NCBI GenBank assembly: GCA_028874315.1
Contig: JAPPKM010000090.1
Location: forward strand, 58,108 to 95,991
Origin: Chloroflexota bacterium
GTDB lineage: Bacteria > Chloroflexota > UBA11872
Length of the DNA stretch: 37,884 bases
Reading direction: 5' to 3'
Both the position numbers and the translations under genes were made by a program. The notes below the pieces were generated by a model. That model worked only from the letters and a program-made list of their open reading frames with translations. It was not told the origin of the DNA and searched no databases. Shown piece by piece: positions 16,020-24,226 of the stretch (positions are counted from its first letter, which is position 1; every line of letters begins with the position of its first letter).

Positions 16020-16502
16020 ATGAACTGGTCGGCCAGCGAGATTCGGCGGGTGGATGCCGAGAGTTCAGGCGAGCTATGGGAACGATTCCTCACGGCAATG
16101 GTGGCCTACTGGAACGAGAGCTTCCCGAGCGAGTTGAGCCACCTGGAGTGGCACGAGCTCTACACCGAGCGGATTCGCCGCCGACTCCAGGAGCGCCCAA
16201 CCTGGCTCTGGATGTACGAGCGCGAGGGACGCACGCTGGCACTCACGAACTTTCACCTGGACGGCGGCGTGGCGCACGTGGCCGAGGTCTGGGTCGCGCC
16301 CGAGTCTCGGCGTCACGGTCTCGGCGCCTTCATGATCCGGCAAATGCGCCGGACGCTGCGCGAAGCCGGAGTGACGCGCATGGCCGTCACGGTCCCTGCA
16401 AACGCGACTGTGGCCGCCAGCATCGACTTCTGGCACGACCTCGGTTTCGCCGAGGTCGCCGTACACCTGGAAGCCACGACCTTTGGGCCCAACGGCGACT
16501 GA
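16020..16502 (+). CDS. GNAT-family N-acetyltransferase
   Basis: The product is 160 residues. The acetyl-CoA-binding motif A is visible in HVAEVWVAPESRRHGLGAFMIRQM (the RxxGxG/A loop), followed by TRMAVTVPANATVAASIDFWHDLGF, typical of GNAT strands 5 and 6. The acceptor substrate cannot be predicted. It lies 12 nt after tyrS in the same direction and is probably co-transcribed. The parS site lies in the gap after it. Confidence 0.85.
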   Translation: MNWSASEIRRVDAESSGELWERFLTAMVAYWNESFPSELSHLEWHELYTERIRRRLQERPTWLWMYEREGRTLALTNFHLDGGVAHVAEVWVAPESRRHGLGAFMIRQMRRTLREAGVTRMAVTVPANATVAASIDFWHDLGFAEVAVHLEATTFGPNGD

Positions 16503-16552
16503 GCCGTCTGAGGCAGCCCACATTCCGTCACAGGCAGCTCGGCGCGAGCGAA

Positions 16553-16568
16553 TGTTTCACGTGAAACA
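16553..16568. other. parS: parS centromere site (ParB/Spo0J binding site)
   Basis: TGTTTCACGTGAAACA is a perfect match to the widely conserved bacterial parS consensus and part of an 18-bp perfect palindrome (16552-16569). ParB loads at such sites to organise and segregate the chromosome. In most bacteria they cluster near the replication origin. It lies in the non-coding gap 16503-16634 between two genes, as expected for a functional site. I saw no second copy in the window. Confidence 0.93.
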
Positions 16569-16634
16569 TCGCGTTGGCATGCACTTCTGGCGTCGTTACG
16601 CTCATGGGCGAGACGCCACCTAGAGGACTGCCGC

Positions 16635-17261
16635 ATGGCCGCCCAATCCTCGCTCCCGAGTCTCTCCACGCGCCGGGTGCCGTTACGCAAGCCCATGACT
16701 CCTGAGGACCTCGCCGACGCGCGCGTTCGCGAGGCCCTGGGCGAAACGGGCCGATGCGAATGGGCGCAGCGGCACGACGGGCTTCGGCAGTATCACGACG
16801 ACGTCTGGGGCGAACAGCCGGCAGACGACTCGGCGTTCTTTGAGCGCATGCTCCTCGAGATATTCCACGCCGGCCTCAGTTGGACGCTGATCTGGAATAA
16901 GCACGAGGGGATTCGCGCCGCCTACGACGGTTTCGCTGTTGACGCTGTGGCCGCCTACGGCACGACCGACATTGCTCGCCTGCTCGACGACCCCAATGTC
17001 ATTCGCAGCGAGCGGAAGATCGTGGCGGCCATCGAAAACGCGCGGACCGTGCAGGAGATCCAGGATCGCGGCGGCTCCTTCCAGGCCTTCCTGCTTGATC
17101 TCCCCACGAGCACCAACGCCAAGATCAACTCCCTTAAAAGGACCTTCCGCTTCATGGGGCCCGGCACGTCGCGCGCATTCCTGGAATCGACCGGCCTGGT
17201 CGCGCCGCCACACCACGACTACTGCTACAAGGCCAACCGCGAGGTCTGGTCCGACGTCTGA
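16635..17261 (+). CDS. tag: DNA-3-methyladenine glycosylase I
   Basis: The product is 208 residues, a base-excision-repair glycosylase removing 3-methyladenine from alkylated DNA. It shows CEWAQRHDGLRQYHDDVWGEQ (zinc Cys and His plus the family start), FHAGLSWTLIWNKHEGIRAAYDGF and the C-terminal zinc pair in HHDYCYKA. The ATG at 16635 has AGAGGA about 8 nt upstream and gives an N-terminal extension of about 20 residues relative to the usual start; ATG 16695 is the alternative. The next gene begins 10 nt after the stop. Confidence 0.93.
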   Translation: MAAQSSLPSLSTRRVPLRKPMTPEDLADARVREALGETGRCEWAQRHDGLRQYHDDVWGEQPADDSAFFERMLLEIFHAGLSWTLIWNKHEGIRAAYDGFAVDAVAAYGTTDIARLLDDPNVIRSERKIVAAIENARTVQEIQDRGGSFQAFLLDLPTSTNAKINSLKRTFRFMGPGTSRAFLESTGLVAPPHHDYCYKANREVWSDV

Positions 17262-17271
17262 GGGCACGCCT

Positions 17272-18303
17272 TTGACCACGGTCGCGCTGGATGACTTGCG
17301 ATGGTTCGGACGCGCGGCCTTGGCCACGCGTGGCGTGCGCAAGGCCGACGCGGCCCTGGTGATCGACGTCATGCTGGAGCAGGACCTGCGCGGCCACGGC
17401 CACCACGGAATCGTGCTGCTGGCGTTGCGAATACGGGACCTGGATGCCGGACGTGCCCGGGCCGACGCGAAGGTCGAAGTACTGGCCGACTTGCCCGCCT
17501 TCACGGCGCTCGACGCTCACGGCGCGCTGGGTCCGATTGGCGCCGTGCAAGCCATGGACGTCTGCATATCCAAGGCGCAGACCCAGGGGGCCGCCATGGC
17601 CTCGTTACGCGACATGCCGCACTGGGTCATCCCGGCCTTCTACAGCATGCGCGCGGCGGCGGCCGGTCTCGTTGGGTACTGCTGCTGCTTCACCGACCCC
17701 TCGTTCGCCCCGGTTGGCGGGGCCTCGCGCGTGCTGGGCAACAACCCCTTGTCATACGCGATCCCCGCCGATCCGCGCCCGCCGATCGTTGTGGACTTTG
17801 GCGTCTCCGCCTCAACCGGCCGGATGCGCGAATTGGTGGCCGACGGTCAGCCCTTGCCGGACGGCTGGGCTGTTGACACCGGCGGACGCCCACTCAGCGA
17901 CCCCGCGCAGGCCATGGCCGAAGGCGTCTTTCTTCCAATTGCCGAACATCGCGGCTACGGCCTGGGCCTCGTCCACGAATTGCTCGCCGCAACCCTCAAC
18001 GCCATGCCCATCGCGCTCGAAGCCCCGCCCGGTCGCTACGGCGGCTTCTTCATGGCCTCTCGCGTGGACACCTTCCGTCCGCGCGACCAGTTCCTTCGCG
18101 ACGTCAACCACGCGCTCGATCGAGTGACCGAGAGCCCAGGGCTGGACCCCGCCCGCCCCATCCGCTACCCGGGCGAGCAGTCTGGCCTCGCCCTCCGCCG
18201 CAACCGAGCCCGAGGCCAGGTCGACCTCAGCACCGCCTCCTGGAACCGCGTCCACGAAGTCGCGGAGCTCTCCGGGGTGCCGGTGCCCACGCCGGTGGGC
18301 TAG
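17272..18303 (+). CDS. Ldh2-family NAD(P)-dependent malate/L-lactate-type dehydrogenase
   Basis: The product is 343 residues of the Ldh_2 (malate/L-lactate/ureidoglycolate/sulfolactate dehydrogenase) family, structurally distinct from classical MDH/LDH. Hallmarks are QDLRGHGHHGI near the N-terminus, LGNNPLSYAIPA, VVDFGVSASTGRM, LPDGWAVD, DPAQAMAEG and EHRGYGLGLVHELLA. The TTG start at 17272 sits just after GAGGG overlapping the stop of tag; the frame stays open upstream but only as an alternative frame within tag. Substrate (malate, lactate, sulfolactate, ureidoglycolate) is not decidable from sequence. It converges with the GlyA-GcvT gene, with only 16 nt between stops. Confidence 0.88.
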   Translation: MTTVALDDLRWFGRAALATRGVRKADAALVIDVMLEQDLRGHGHHGIVLLALRIRDLDAGRARADAKVEVLADLPAFTALDAHGALGPIGAVQAMDVCISKAQTQGAAMASLRDMPHWVIPAFYSMRAAAAGLVGYCCCFTDPSFAPVGGASRVLGNNPLSYAIPADPRPPIVVDFGVSASTGRMRELVADGQPLPDGWAVDTGGRPLSDPAQAMAEGVFLPIAEHRGYGLGLVHELLAATLNAMPIALEAPPGRYGGFFMASRVDTFRPRDQFLRDVNHALDRVTESPGLDPARPIRYPGEQSGLALRRNRARGQVDLSTASWNRVHEVAELSGVPVPTPVG

Positions 18304-18319
18304 CCGCCAACGCGACCTC

Positions 18320-21300
18320 CTACCGGAAGCGCGAGACGACGACGGCGTTGGCCGGAAGCGGGTAGCGCCCGCCGCGTTTGAGTTCGCGGGGAACGGTGGC
18401 GCGGCCGCCGCGGCGGGCGGATACGCCGGCGAAAACGCGCAGCGGCGTGCCCTCGGCGCTCACGCGCTGCATCACGTGGGCCATGCCGACCTGCCGCTGA
18501 TTGGTGTCCAGGGCCGCGCTGGTAACGATCCCGACCCAGCCGCCGCGGGCGTCGACGACCGGATCGCCTTCACGGGCAATCGGCACGCGCTCGTCGGTGA
18601 TCGTGAAACGCACGATCTGGCTGGTACGGCGCTTCTCACGGGCGATGAAGCCGGAGCGTCCGATGAAGAACGGCTTGTAGAGCTTCACGAACCCGCCAAA
18701 GCCCGCGTCGCCTGGCGTCAGGTCCAGTTCGCCGCCCAGCTCGTGGCCGTAGAGCGGCAGCCCCGCCTCGGTGCGCGTGGAGTCGCGTGAGCCGAGGCCG
18801 GCCGGCCGCACGCCGTCGTCGAAGCCCGCGTCCAGAATCGCCTGCCACAGGTCGTTGGCCGCGTCGGGATGTACGAGCAGTTCGAAGCCCACGCGCTCGC
18901 CCGTGTAGCCGGTGTGCGCGACTTCCATCGGAATGCCGGCCAGCGTGAACGTTCCTACGTCAAAGGCGCGCATGCGCCGCAGCCGCCGGCGGGATTCCTC
19001 GTCGGGCGCCAGCCGTGCCAGCACGGCGCGTGAGCGAGGACCTTGCAGCGCCAAATCCAGGCGTTGCTGATCACCCTCCTCAGGGGCCTTCAGGTCGCGC
19101 AACGTCACCTGCACCGGCGCGGTCGCCCACGGGTCGTTGGGCTCGATCTCGTACTGCCGCTCGTTCACGCCGTTCAGCCACACCCAGTTCTTCTCGGTAT
19201 TGGCCGCGTTCACGACCGCCAGGAAGCGCTCGCGCTCCAGGCGATAGATGATCAGGTCATCCAGCGGGTGGCCGGTCGGGTCCAGCAGGTAGGTGTAGGC
19301 CGCGCGGCCGTTGGGAAGCCTCGAGGCGTTGGCGGTGGTGACCAGGTCAAGAAACTCGCCGGCGTGGACGCCCTCCACGGCGAACACGCCCATGTGTCCC
19401 ACGTCGAACAGGCCGGCCGCCTCTCGAACTGCCGCATGCTCTTCTGCGATGCCCCCGTAGTAGACCGGCATGGACCAGCCGGCGAACGGCACCATGCGCG
19501 CGCCCAGGTCGTTGCTATGCACGTCGTGCAGCGGCGTCTGTCGGAGCGGGTCGCCTTCGCGCCAGAGGCCACCCAACAGGGCTCCCCACACGGGGCCGCG
19601 CAATTGGACCTGGGCCAGTGGATCGCTGGCCTCCGCCGACCAGTCAAACGCCGGCCGCGCCTCGGGCTTCTCCGCGGGCAGCCGCCCACTTCGTCCCAGG
19701 TAGAACGGACGACCTAGATCAGGCGCCGGGGCCAGCGGCAATCGCGTTCGCACGATACTTCGCGACGCCAGGTTCGCTTTCACGGCAACGGCGTCAGCCG
19801 CCGGATAGAGAACCACGGCCGCGCGGCCGTCGCGGGCCAGCAGGACCGGCGCGCCGGCCATTTCAAGCCGGGTTATTCCTGGTTCCGCGCCCAGGTGGTC
19901 GGCGTCCGCCGCGTTGATCACGACCCCGGTGATACCCGGGGTCAGGTGCGCCGCGTCGGCAACGGCGATCGGTCCCACGATCTTGCGGCTGGGCTCGTCC
20001 GCGTCGATCAGCGCGTAGCCATCCGCGATTTCCCGCAGCCACTCGACCGCGCACTCGCTGATCGAGGGATCGAGCACGGCATAAAGCCGGCGGTCACGCG
20101 GCGACCTTTCGTCGTCCGGTCTCACAAACAGCGCTGGCTGGACATCGCCTGCGGGGTCGGAAATCCCGGCGTGAACTGCTTCGCCCGGACCCAGATCGCG
20201 AATCCGCTGATCCGAGATTTCGTCGGCGAACGCGAGCACCCGGCGCCCGCGCAATTCCAATACGCCTGAGGGAGACTGAGCGGGTGCCGCCGGTACATCT
20301 TCCGCGCGCCCGCGCGCCGCGAAGTCGGAAACATCCTGGCGGAGCTGGAGCTGCGCGAGAAAGTCGATCCGTCCGCGGTAGCGGGGCGACCGCCGGCCCG
20401 GGTACGTCACGCCCACCATCGCCTGGAATGCCCGCGCCAGGATGTCGGCTAGCACGCCCATGTCGTCGGTTGTGTAGCCACGCTGGGCCAGCCACGGTGT
20501 CCCCAGGCGCACGCCCGTCGGCGCCGCGAATCCCACGTCGCCGGGCAGCGAGTTCCGATTGGCCACAATGCCGATGCTGTCCAGCATCCGAACCGCCGGC
20601 TCGCCGCGCAGGTCGCCGCCGGCGCCCGTGCGCTTCAGGTCAATCACCAGCAGATGGGTATCGGTCCCTCCGTAAGCCAGTCCGACGCCACGCGCCGTCA
20701 GCGCCTCGGCCAGCGCCGCCGCATTGGCTCGGATCTGGTGCTGCGTGGCTTTGAAACCCGGAGAGTCTGCGACCTTAAAAGCCACGGCCATGGCCCCAAC
20801 CTTGTTGAGGTGCGGCCCGCCCTGTTCGCCCGGAAACACCGCCCGGTCGATCCGGCGCATCAGCCGTCGCCGGTGCGACAGGATCACCGCGCCGCGCGGT
20901 CCGAACAGCGTCTTGTGCGTGGTAAAGGTGACAATGTCCGCCAGTCCGACGGGCGACGGGTATTCGCCCGCCGCAACCATTCCCGCCGGGTGCGAGATGT
21001 CAGCCAGCAGGTAGGCGTCCACCTCGTCGGCGATGGCTCGGAACCGCTCCCAATTCGGCGTCCATGGGTATGAGGTGTAGCCGGCCACGATGATGCGCGG
21101 ACGGTCGCGTCGGGCGATGTCGGCGATCTGGTCGTAGTCCAGCCGGCCGTCCACGTCGTCGATGCTGTAGCTGGACGCTTGAAACCGGCGGCCGCTGCGG
21201 TTGACCGAGGCGCCGTGGCTCAAGTGACCGCCGTGGGCCAGGGCCAGACCGAGGATTCTGTCGTCGGGCTCCAACAGCGCTTCGTAGACGGCATTGTTGG

Positions 21301-21724
21301 CCGCCGCACCCGACAGCGCCTGCACGTTGACGTACAAGCTGTCGGCGGAGACGCGCGCATTGGCAAATAGCGACGCACAGCGCCGCTGGGCCAGCGCTTC
21401 CACCAGGTTGGTGTAGTCGTTGCCGCGGTAGTAGCGGCGGTCCCCGTAGCGACGGAAGCGCGCCAGCTGGCCTTCCGTGTCCGCCAGTCGCTCCGGCTCG
21501 TCGCGACGCATCGGCCCGCTTGGGTATCCCTCGCCATAGATGCTCGTCAGCGGCGATCCCAGCGCGGCTCGCACCGGGGCCGGCGTCAAGCTCTCCGACG
21601 GAATCAGGATCAGCTTGTCGCGCTGGCGGCGATGTTCCCGCGCAATCAGGTCCGCCACCAGGGGATCGACATCGTCGAGGTCCTGGTCGAAAACCAGATC
21701 GGCGTAGGTGGGACTAGCGGTCAT
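18320..21724 (-). CDS. Fused serine hydroxymethyltransferase - aminomethyltransferase (GlyA-GcvT)
   Basis: The product is 1134 residues in one frame. Residues 1 to about 470 are an SHMT-like PLP enzyme: EGYPSG, ALAHGGHLSHG, DISHPAGMV, PLP lysine Lys271 in TFTTHKTLFGPRGA, and GGTDTHLLVIDLK. There is an insertion of about 25 residues after EGYPSG, and LILIPSES in place of the usual ELIASEN. Residues about 728-1134 are the T-protein: ARMVPFAGWSMPVYYGGI, GLFDVGHMG, YTYLLDPTGHPLDDL, AHTGYTGERVGFE, GLGSRDSTRTEAGLPLYGHEL. In between are about 255 residues I cannot assign. SHMT interconverts serine and glycine with THF; GcvT moves the aminomethyl carbon of glycine to THF as methylene-THF. A fusion would place both methylene-THF-handling steps on one chain. 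No gcvH or gcvP is in the window. A dimethylglycine/sarcosine-type folate demethylase is an alternative role for the C-terminal half. Confidence 0.9.
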   Translation of the reverse strand: MTASPTYADLVFDQDLDDVDPLVADLIAREHRRQRDKLILIPSESLTPAPVRAALGSPLTSIYGEGYPSGPMRRDEPERLADTEGQLARFRRYGDRRYYRGNDYTNLVEALAQRRCASLFANARVSADSLYVNVQALSGAAANNAVYEALLEPDDRILGLALAHGGHLSHGASVNRSGRRFQASSYSIDDVDGRLDYDQIADIARRDRPRIIVAGYTSYPWTPNWERFRAIADEVDAYLLADISHPAGMVAAGEYPSPVGLADIVTFTTHKTLFGPRGAVILSHRRRLMRRIDRAVFPGEQGGPHLNKVGAMAVAFKVADSPGFKATQHQIRANAAALAEALTARGVGLAYGGTDTHLLVIDLKRTGAGGDLRGEPAVRMLDSIGIVANRNSLPGDVGFAAPTGVRLGTPWLAQRGYTTDDMGVLADILARAFQAMVGVTYPGRRSPRYRGRIDFLAQLQLRQDVSDFAARGRAEDVPAAPAQSPSGVLELRGRRVLAFADEISDQRIRDLGPGEAVHAGISDPAGDVQPALFVRPDDERSPRDRRLYAVLDPSISECAVEWLREIADGYALIDADEPSRKIVGPIAVADAAHLTPGITGVVINAADADHLGAEPGITRLEMAGAPVLLARDGRAAVVLYPAADAVAVKANLASRSIVRTRLPLAPAPDLGRPFYLGRSGRLPAEKPEARPAFDWSAEASDPLAQVQLRGPVWGALLGGLWREGDPLRQTPLHDVHSNDLGARMVPFAGWSMPVYYGGIAEEHAAVREAAGLFDVGHMGVFAVEGVHAGEFLDLVTTANASRLPNGRAAYTYLLDPTGHPLDDLIIYRLERERFLAVVNAANTEKNWVWLNGVNERQYEIEPNDPWATAPVQVTLRDLKAPEEGDQQRLDLALQGPRSRAVLARLAPDEESRRRLRRMRAFDVGTFTLAGIPMEVAHTGYTGERVGFELLVHPDAANDLWQAILDAGFDDGVRPAGLGSRDSTRTEAGLPLYGHELGGELDLTPGDAGFGGFVKLYKPFFIGRSGFIAREKRRTSQIVRFTITDERVPIAREGDPVVDARGGWVGIVTSAALDTNQRQVGMAHVMQRVSAEGTPLRVFAGVSARRGGRATVPRELKRGGRYPLPANAVVVSRFR

Positions 21725-21870
21725 CGGAGTCTCTGAGAGCCCAGCGCTTCCAGCTTACGGCCACGCGTGGACGCAGACCGTGAAGCGGCGCACCGAAATC
21801 GCGGTGGGTGTGCCGGCGTTCGCACGTGAAGTTGGTCAGACGGTATGCGGTGTGGCTGGGGTTCTAGCAG

Positions 21871-22575
21871 CTAGCGCTGAACCCGACGTCCCTCGCGGAG
21901 GGCGCGGGAGCGTGCCTGCTGCATGGTCTCGCGGACCCGGCCGCCGAAGCGTTCCTCAAGCCACGGATCGCCGCGAACGTGGTAGCCGGCACGTTCCCAG
22001 AATCCCGGCTCTTCGTGGTCCATGAACTCCAGGCCGCGCACCCACTTGGCGCTCTTCCAGAAGTAGAGGCTGGGCAGCACCAGTCGAAGTGGGCCGCCGT
22101 GCTCGTGACTGAGCGGCGCGCCGTCGTGATCGAACGCGAACAGGACGTCGTCCTGGTCCAGTTCGGACAGCGCCAGGTTGGCCGTGTAGTTCGGGTCGGC
22201 ATGCACCATCACGAATTGCGCTTCGGGTAGTGGCTTTACGCGCGACAGCACTTCACGAACGTGAATCCCCCGCCAGAGGTTGTCGTAGCGGCTCCAGTGG
22301 GTGACGCAGTGGATGTCAGAAGTCAATTCCACCTGCGGAAGCGAGGTGAACTCGTCCCATGACCACCGCACGTCTTCTTCAACCAGCCCGGTGACTCGGA
22401 AGTCCCACGTCGTCATGTCGTAGGGGCGAGGCTCCATGTAGTGCAAGACCGGCCACTTCTCGGTGAGGCGCTGTGCCGGCGGCAGGCGCGGCTCGCGCAG
22501 TTCGGGCGGGCGCGGCGTCACATCGGGAATGTCGGCTGCCGGCTCGGTGCTACCGCGAAAAAATCGGTTGAACAT
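21871..22575 (-). CDS. Sulfite-oxidase-fold molybdopterin oxidoreductase
   Basis: The product is about 234 residues, a soluble member of the sulfite oxidase/MsrP (YedY) molybdopterin family. The Mo-coordinating cysteine is Cys90 in DIHCVTHWSRYDNLWRGI. Family segments FRVTGLVEED, SWDEFTSLPQ, LAFDHDG-like FAFDHDGAPLSHEHGGPLRLVLP and YFWKSAKWVRGLEFMD are clear. No Tat signal is seen, so it may be cytoplasmic, unlike MsrP. ATG 22575 is used; a GTG at 22602 adds nine residues, and neither has a clean ribosome binding site. Substrate unknown. It lies 44 nt after the beta-lactamase-like gene. Confidence 0.87.
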   Translation of the reverse strand: MFNRFFRGSTEPAADIPDVTPRPPELREPRLPPAQRLTEKWPVLHYMEPRPYDMTTWDFRVTGLVEEDVRWSWDEFTSLPQVELTSDIHCVTHWSRYDNLWRGIHVREVLSRVKPLPEAQFVMVHADPNYTANLALSELDQDDVLFAFDHDGAPLSHEHGGPLRLVLPSLYFWKSAKWVRGLEFMDHEEPGFWERAGYHVRGDPWLEERFGGRVRETMQQARSRALREGRRVQR

Positions 22576-22646
22576 AGGGTCATTGATTTGAAACCTTCTC
22601 ACTCGACCGTACGCGCCTCTGGAACTGGACGCAACCGCGCGTCACG

Positions 22647-24221
22647 TCAGCCGACGGGTGCCTCGGTCTCGAATACGGGCGGGTCGACCGCGTCGACGAT
22701 CATCCGAGCCACGTCCGCGATAGCCTCCGCACTTCGATCTCGGTTCGGTGTGCGGTCCACAAGCACCACCACGGTTACCGGGCCCAAGTCGGTATAGACC
22801 ACGCCCGCGTCGTTGGTGGCGTCGGGAAAGTCGCCGGTCTTGTGCGCTACCTGGTGCTGACGCAGCCACCGCGGGATTCGGTTGGTGCGCCGTTCACCGA
22901 GCAGCAATTCGCGCATGGCCCGGATTTCGGTCAGGGTCGGCTGCCAGACGCCCGCACGAAGACCGACGATACGTTCCAGCACATCCGCCATTTCACGGGC
23001 GGTGGTGACTGGCTCGTTGGTGTTTACCGTGGTGGTCTGCACGCCCTCCCGGCGCAGATCAAAATCAATGTTCTGGTAGCCCACGCGGTCGCCCAGCAGG
23101 ATGGCCGAAGCGTTGTCGCTGACAGTGATGGCGTTCGACAGCGCATCTCCCACTTCAATCTGCTGACCTGGCTCCAGGCTGATGGGAGGGTGGGAGCGCT
23201 CGACGACTGTTTCGTCCATGGTCAGAAGTTCGTCGAATGCCAGCAGCCCGGCGGCGCGCTGACGAAAGGCCTCGCGCAGCAGCAGCGCCTTCCATACGCT
23301 GAGGGTGCGCATCTTGCGGTCGGCGTTGATGGCCACCAGCGGACGGTTGGCGCCGGAGTTGGCGGCGAAGACGGCCCACGTGCCAGGTTCCGTTCGAAGG
23401 CGGGCCCGCACAGCGGCCATGAGTCGCTCGTGGATGGTCCGACCCGCCGCGCCCAGCAACGCGTCCATGCTGGAGATGGGCGCGGCACGGTCGCCGGTCA
23501 CCAGGCCCAGTTCGACCAGCAATTGACCCGCCGGCCGGACACGCACGGCTCGACCGTCCACGGGGCGCTCAAGGATCCCGCGCTGGAAGCGCTGCACGAT
23601 GTTTAGGCCGAGGTGCTCAGGCTGCGACATTGGAAGTCCGAAACGTCGAAGCGCCCGAGTGCGGTTCCAGGTGAGAAAGCGGGTGGGCTCGGGGTTCGCG
23701 AAGTAGGCAGCCCGAATGGGGTCGTCGGTCATCCAGGCCAGGCGTGCGTTCGTGTCGGAGTCGGAGTCCAGGGGCATGGGCACCTGGTACTGGTCGTGCA
23801 GCCAGCGTGCGAAGCCGGCCGTGTCGAGAAGCTCCAGCACGTTGGCGGGTGCCAGGTTGGCGCCGTGGATTGGCGACTGGAGCCCGCCGTGGCTGAAGGC
23901 TTGGACGGCGAGGCCATCTCGCGCGTAGGGCAGGCTGATCGGATAGCCCATGACCTGCGGGCCGCCCGCCCGGCGGTAGGTATCCCACCAGGGGCGCCGC
24001 CCATTGAAGACGCCGTAACCCGCGTTCGACTCAGGAGACGCCTGCCGAAAGTGATGACCGTTCTCGATGGCAAAGTCCGGTGGAAGGTCGTCGTCGGTCA
24101 GCCCTGGCCCCACGAACGGCGCAGTGGCCAGCGTTCCGGCGACGATTCGTCCGAATGCGCGCCGCCCCAGCGGCCTTGCGCCGCCAAACTCGCGCGGGGG
24201 TAACGAGTCGAGGTCAGGCAC
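22647..24221 (-). CDS. Class A beta-lactamase-like serine hydrolase with N-terminal surface module
   Basis: The product is 524 residues. A Tat-like signal (RRAFGRIVAGTLATAPFVG) leads to a ~230-residue module (WWDTYRRAGGPQVMGYPISLPY, VLELLDTAGFARWL, WMTDDPIRAAYFANP, FGLPMSQPEHLG, IVQRFQRGIL) shared with the HExxH protein at 13249-14571. The C-terminal half is a beta-lactamase class A fold with all three motifs: SVWK (Ser308, Lys311), SDN (368-370) and KTG (461-463). Such Chloroflexota enzymes may hydrolyse beta-lactams or act on cell-surface amides or esters; activity is not certain. The start is GTG 24221, 5 nt after the upstream lipoprotein stop, so co-translation is likely. Confidence 0.88.
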   Translation of the reverse strand: MPDLDSLPPREFGGARPLGRRAFGRIVAGTLATAPFVGPGLTDDDLPPDFAIENGHHFRQASPESNAGYGVFNGRRPWWDTYRRAGGPQVMGYPISLPYARDGLAVQAFSHGGLQSPIHGANLAPANVLELLDTAGFARWLHDQYQVPMPLDSDSDTNARLAWMTDDPIRAAYFANPEPTRFLTWNRTRALRRFGLPMSQPEHLGLNIVQRFQRGILERPVDGRAVRVRPAGQLLVELGLVTGDRAAPISSMDALLGAAGRTIHERLMAAVRARLRTEPGTWAVFAANSGANRPLVAINADRKMRTLSVWKALLLREAFRQRAAGLLAFDELLTMDETVVERSHPPISLEPGQQIEVGDALSNAITVSDNASAILLGDRVGYQNIDFDLRREGVQTTTVNTNEPVTTAREMADVLERIVGLRAGVWQPTLTEIRAMRELLLGERRTNRIPRWLRQHQVAHKTGDFPDATNDAGVVYTDLGPVTVVVLVDRTPNRDRSAEAIADVARMIVDAVDPPVFETEAPVG

Positions 24222-24226
24222 GCGGC

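Noticed and set aside
21725-21870. Possible glycine riboswitch before the GlyA-GcvT gene
   Set aside because: The leader has a small TCTCAGAGA hairpin but none of the conserved glycine-aptamer core elements I could identify.
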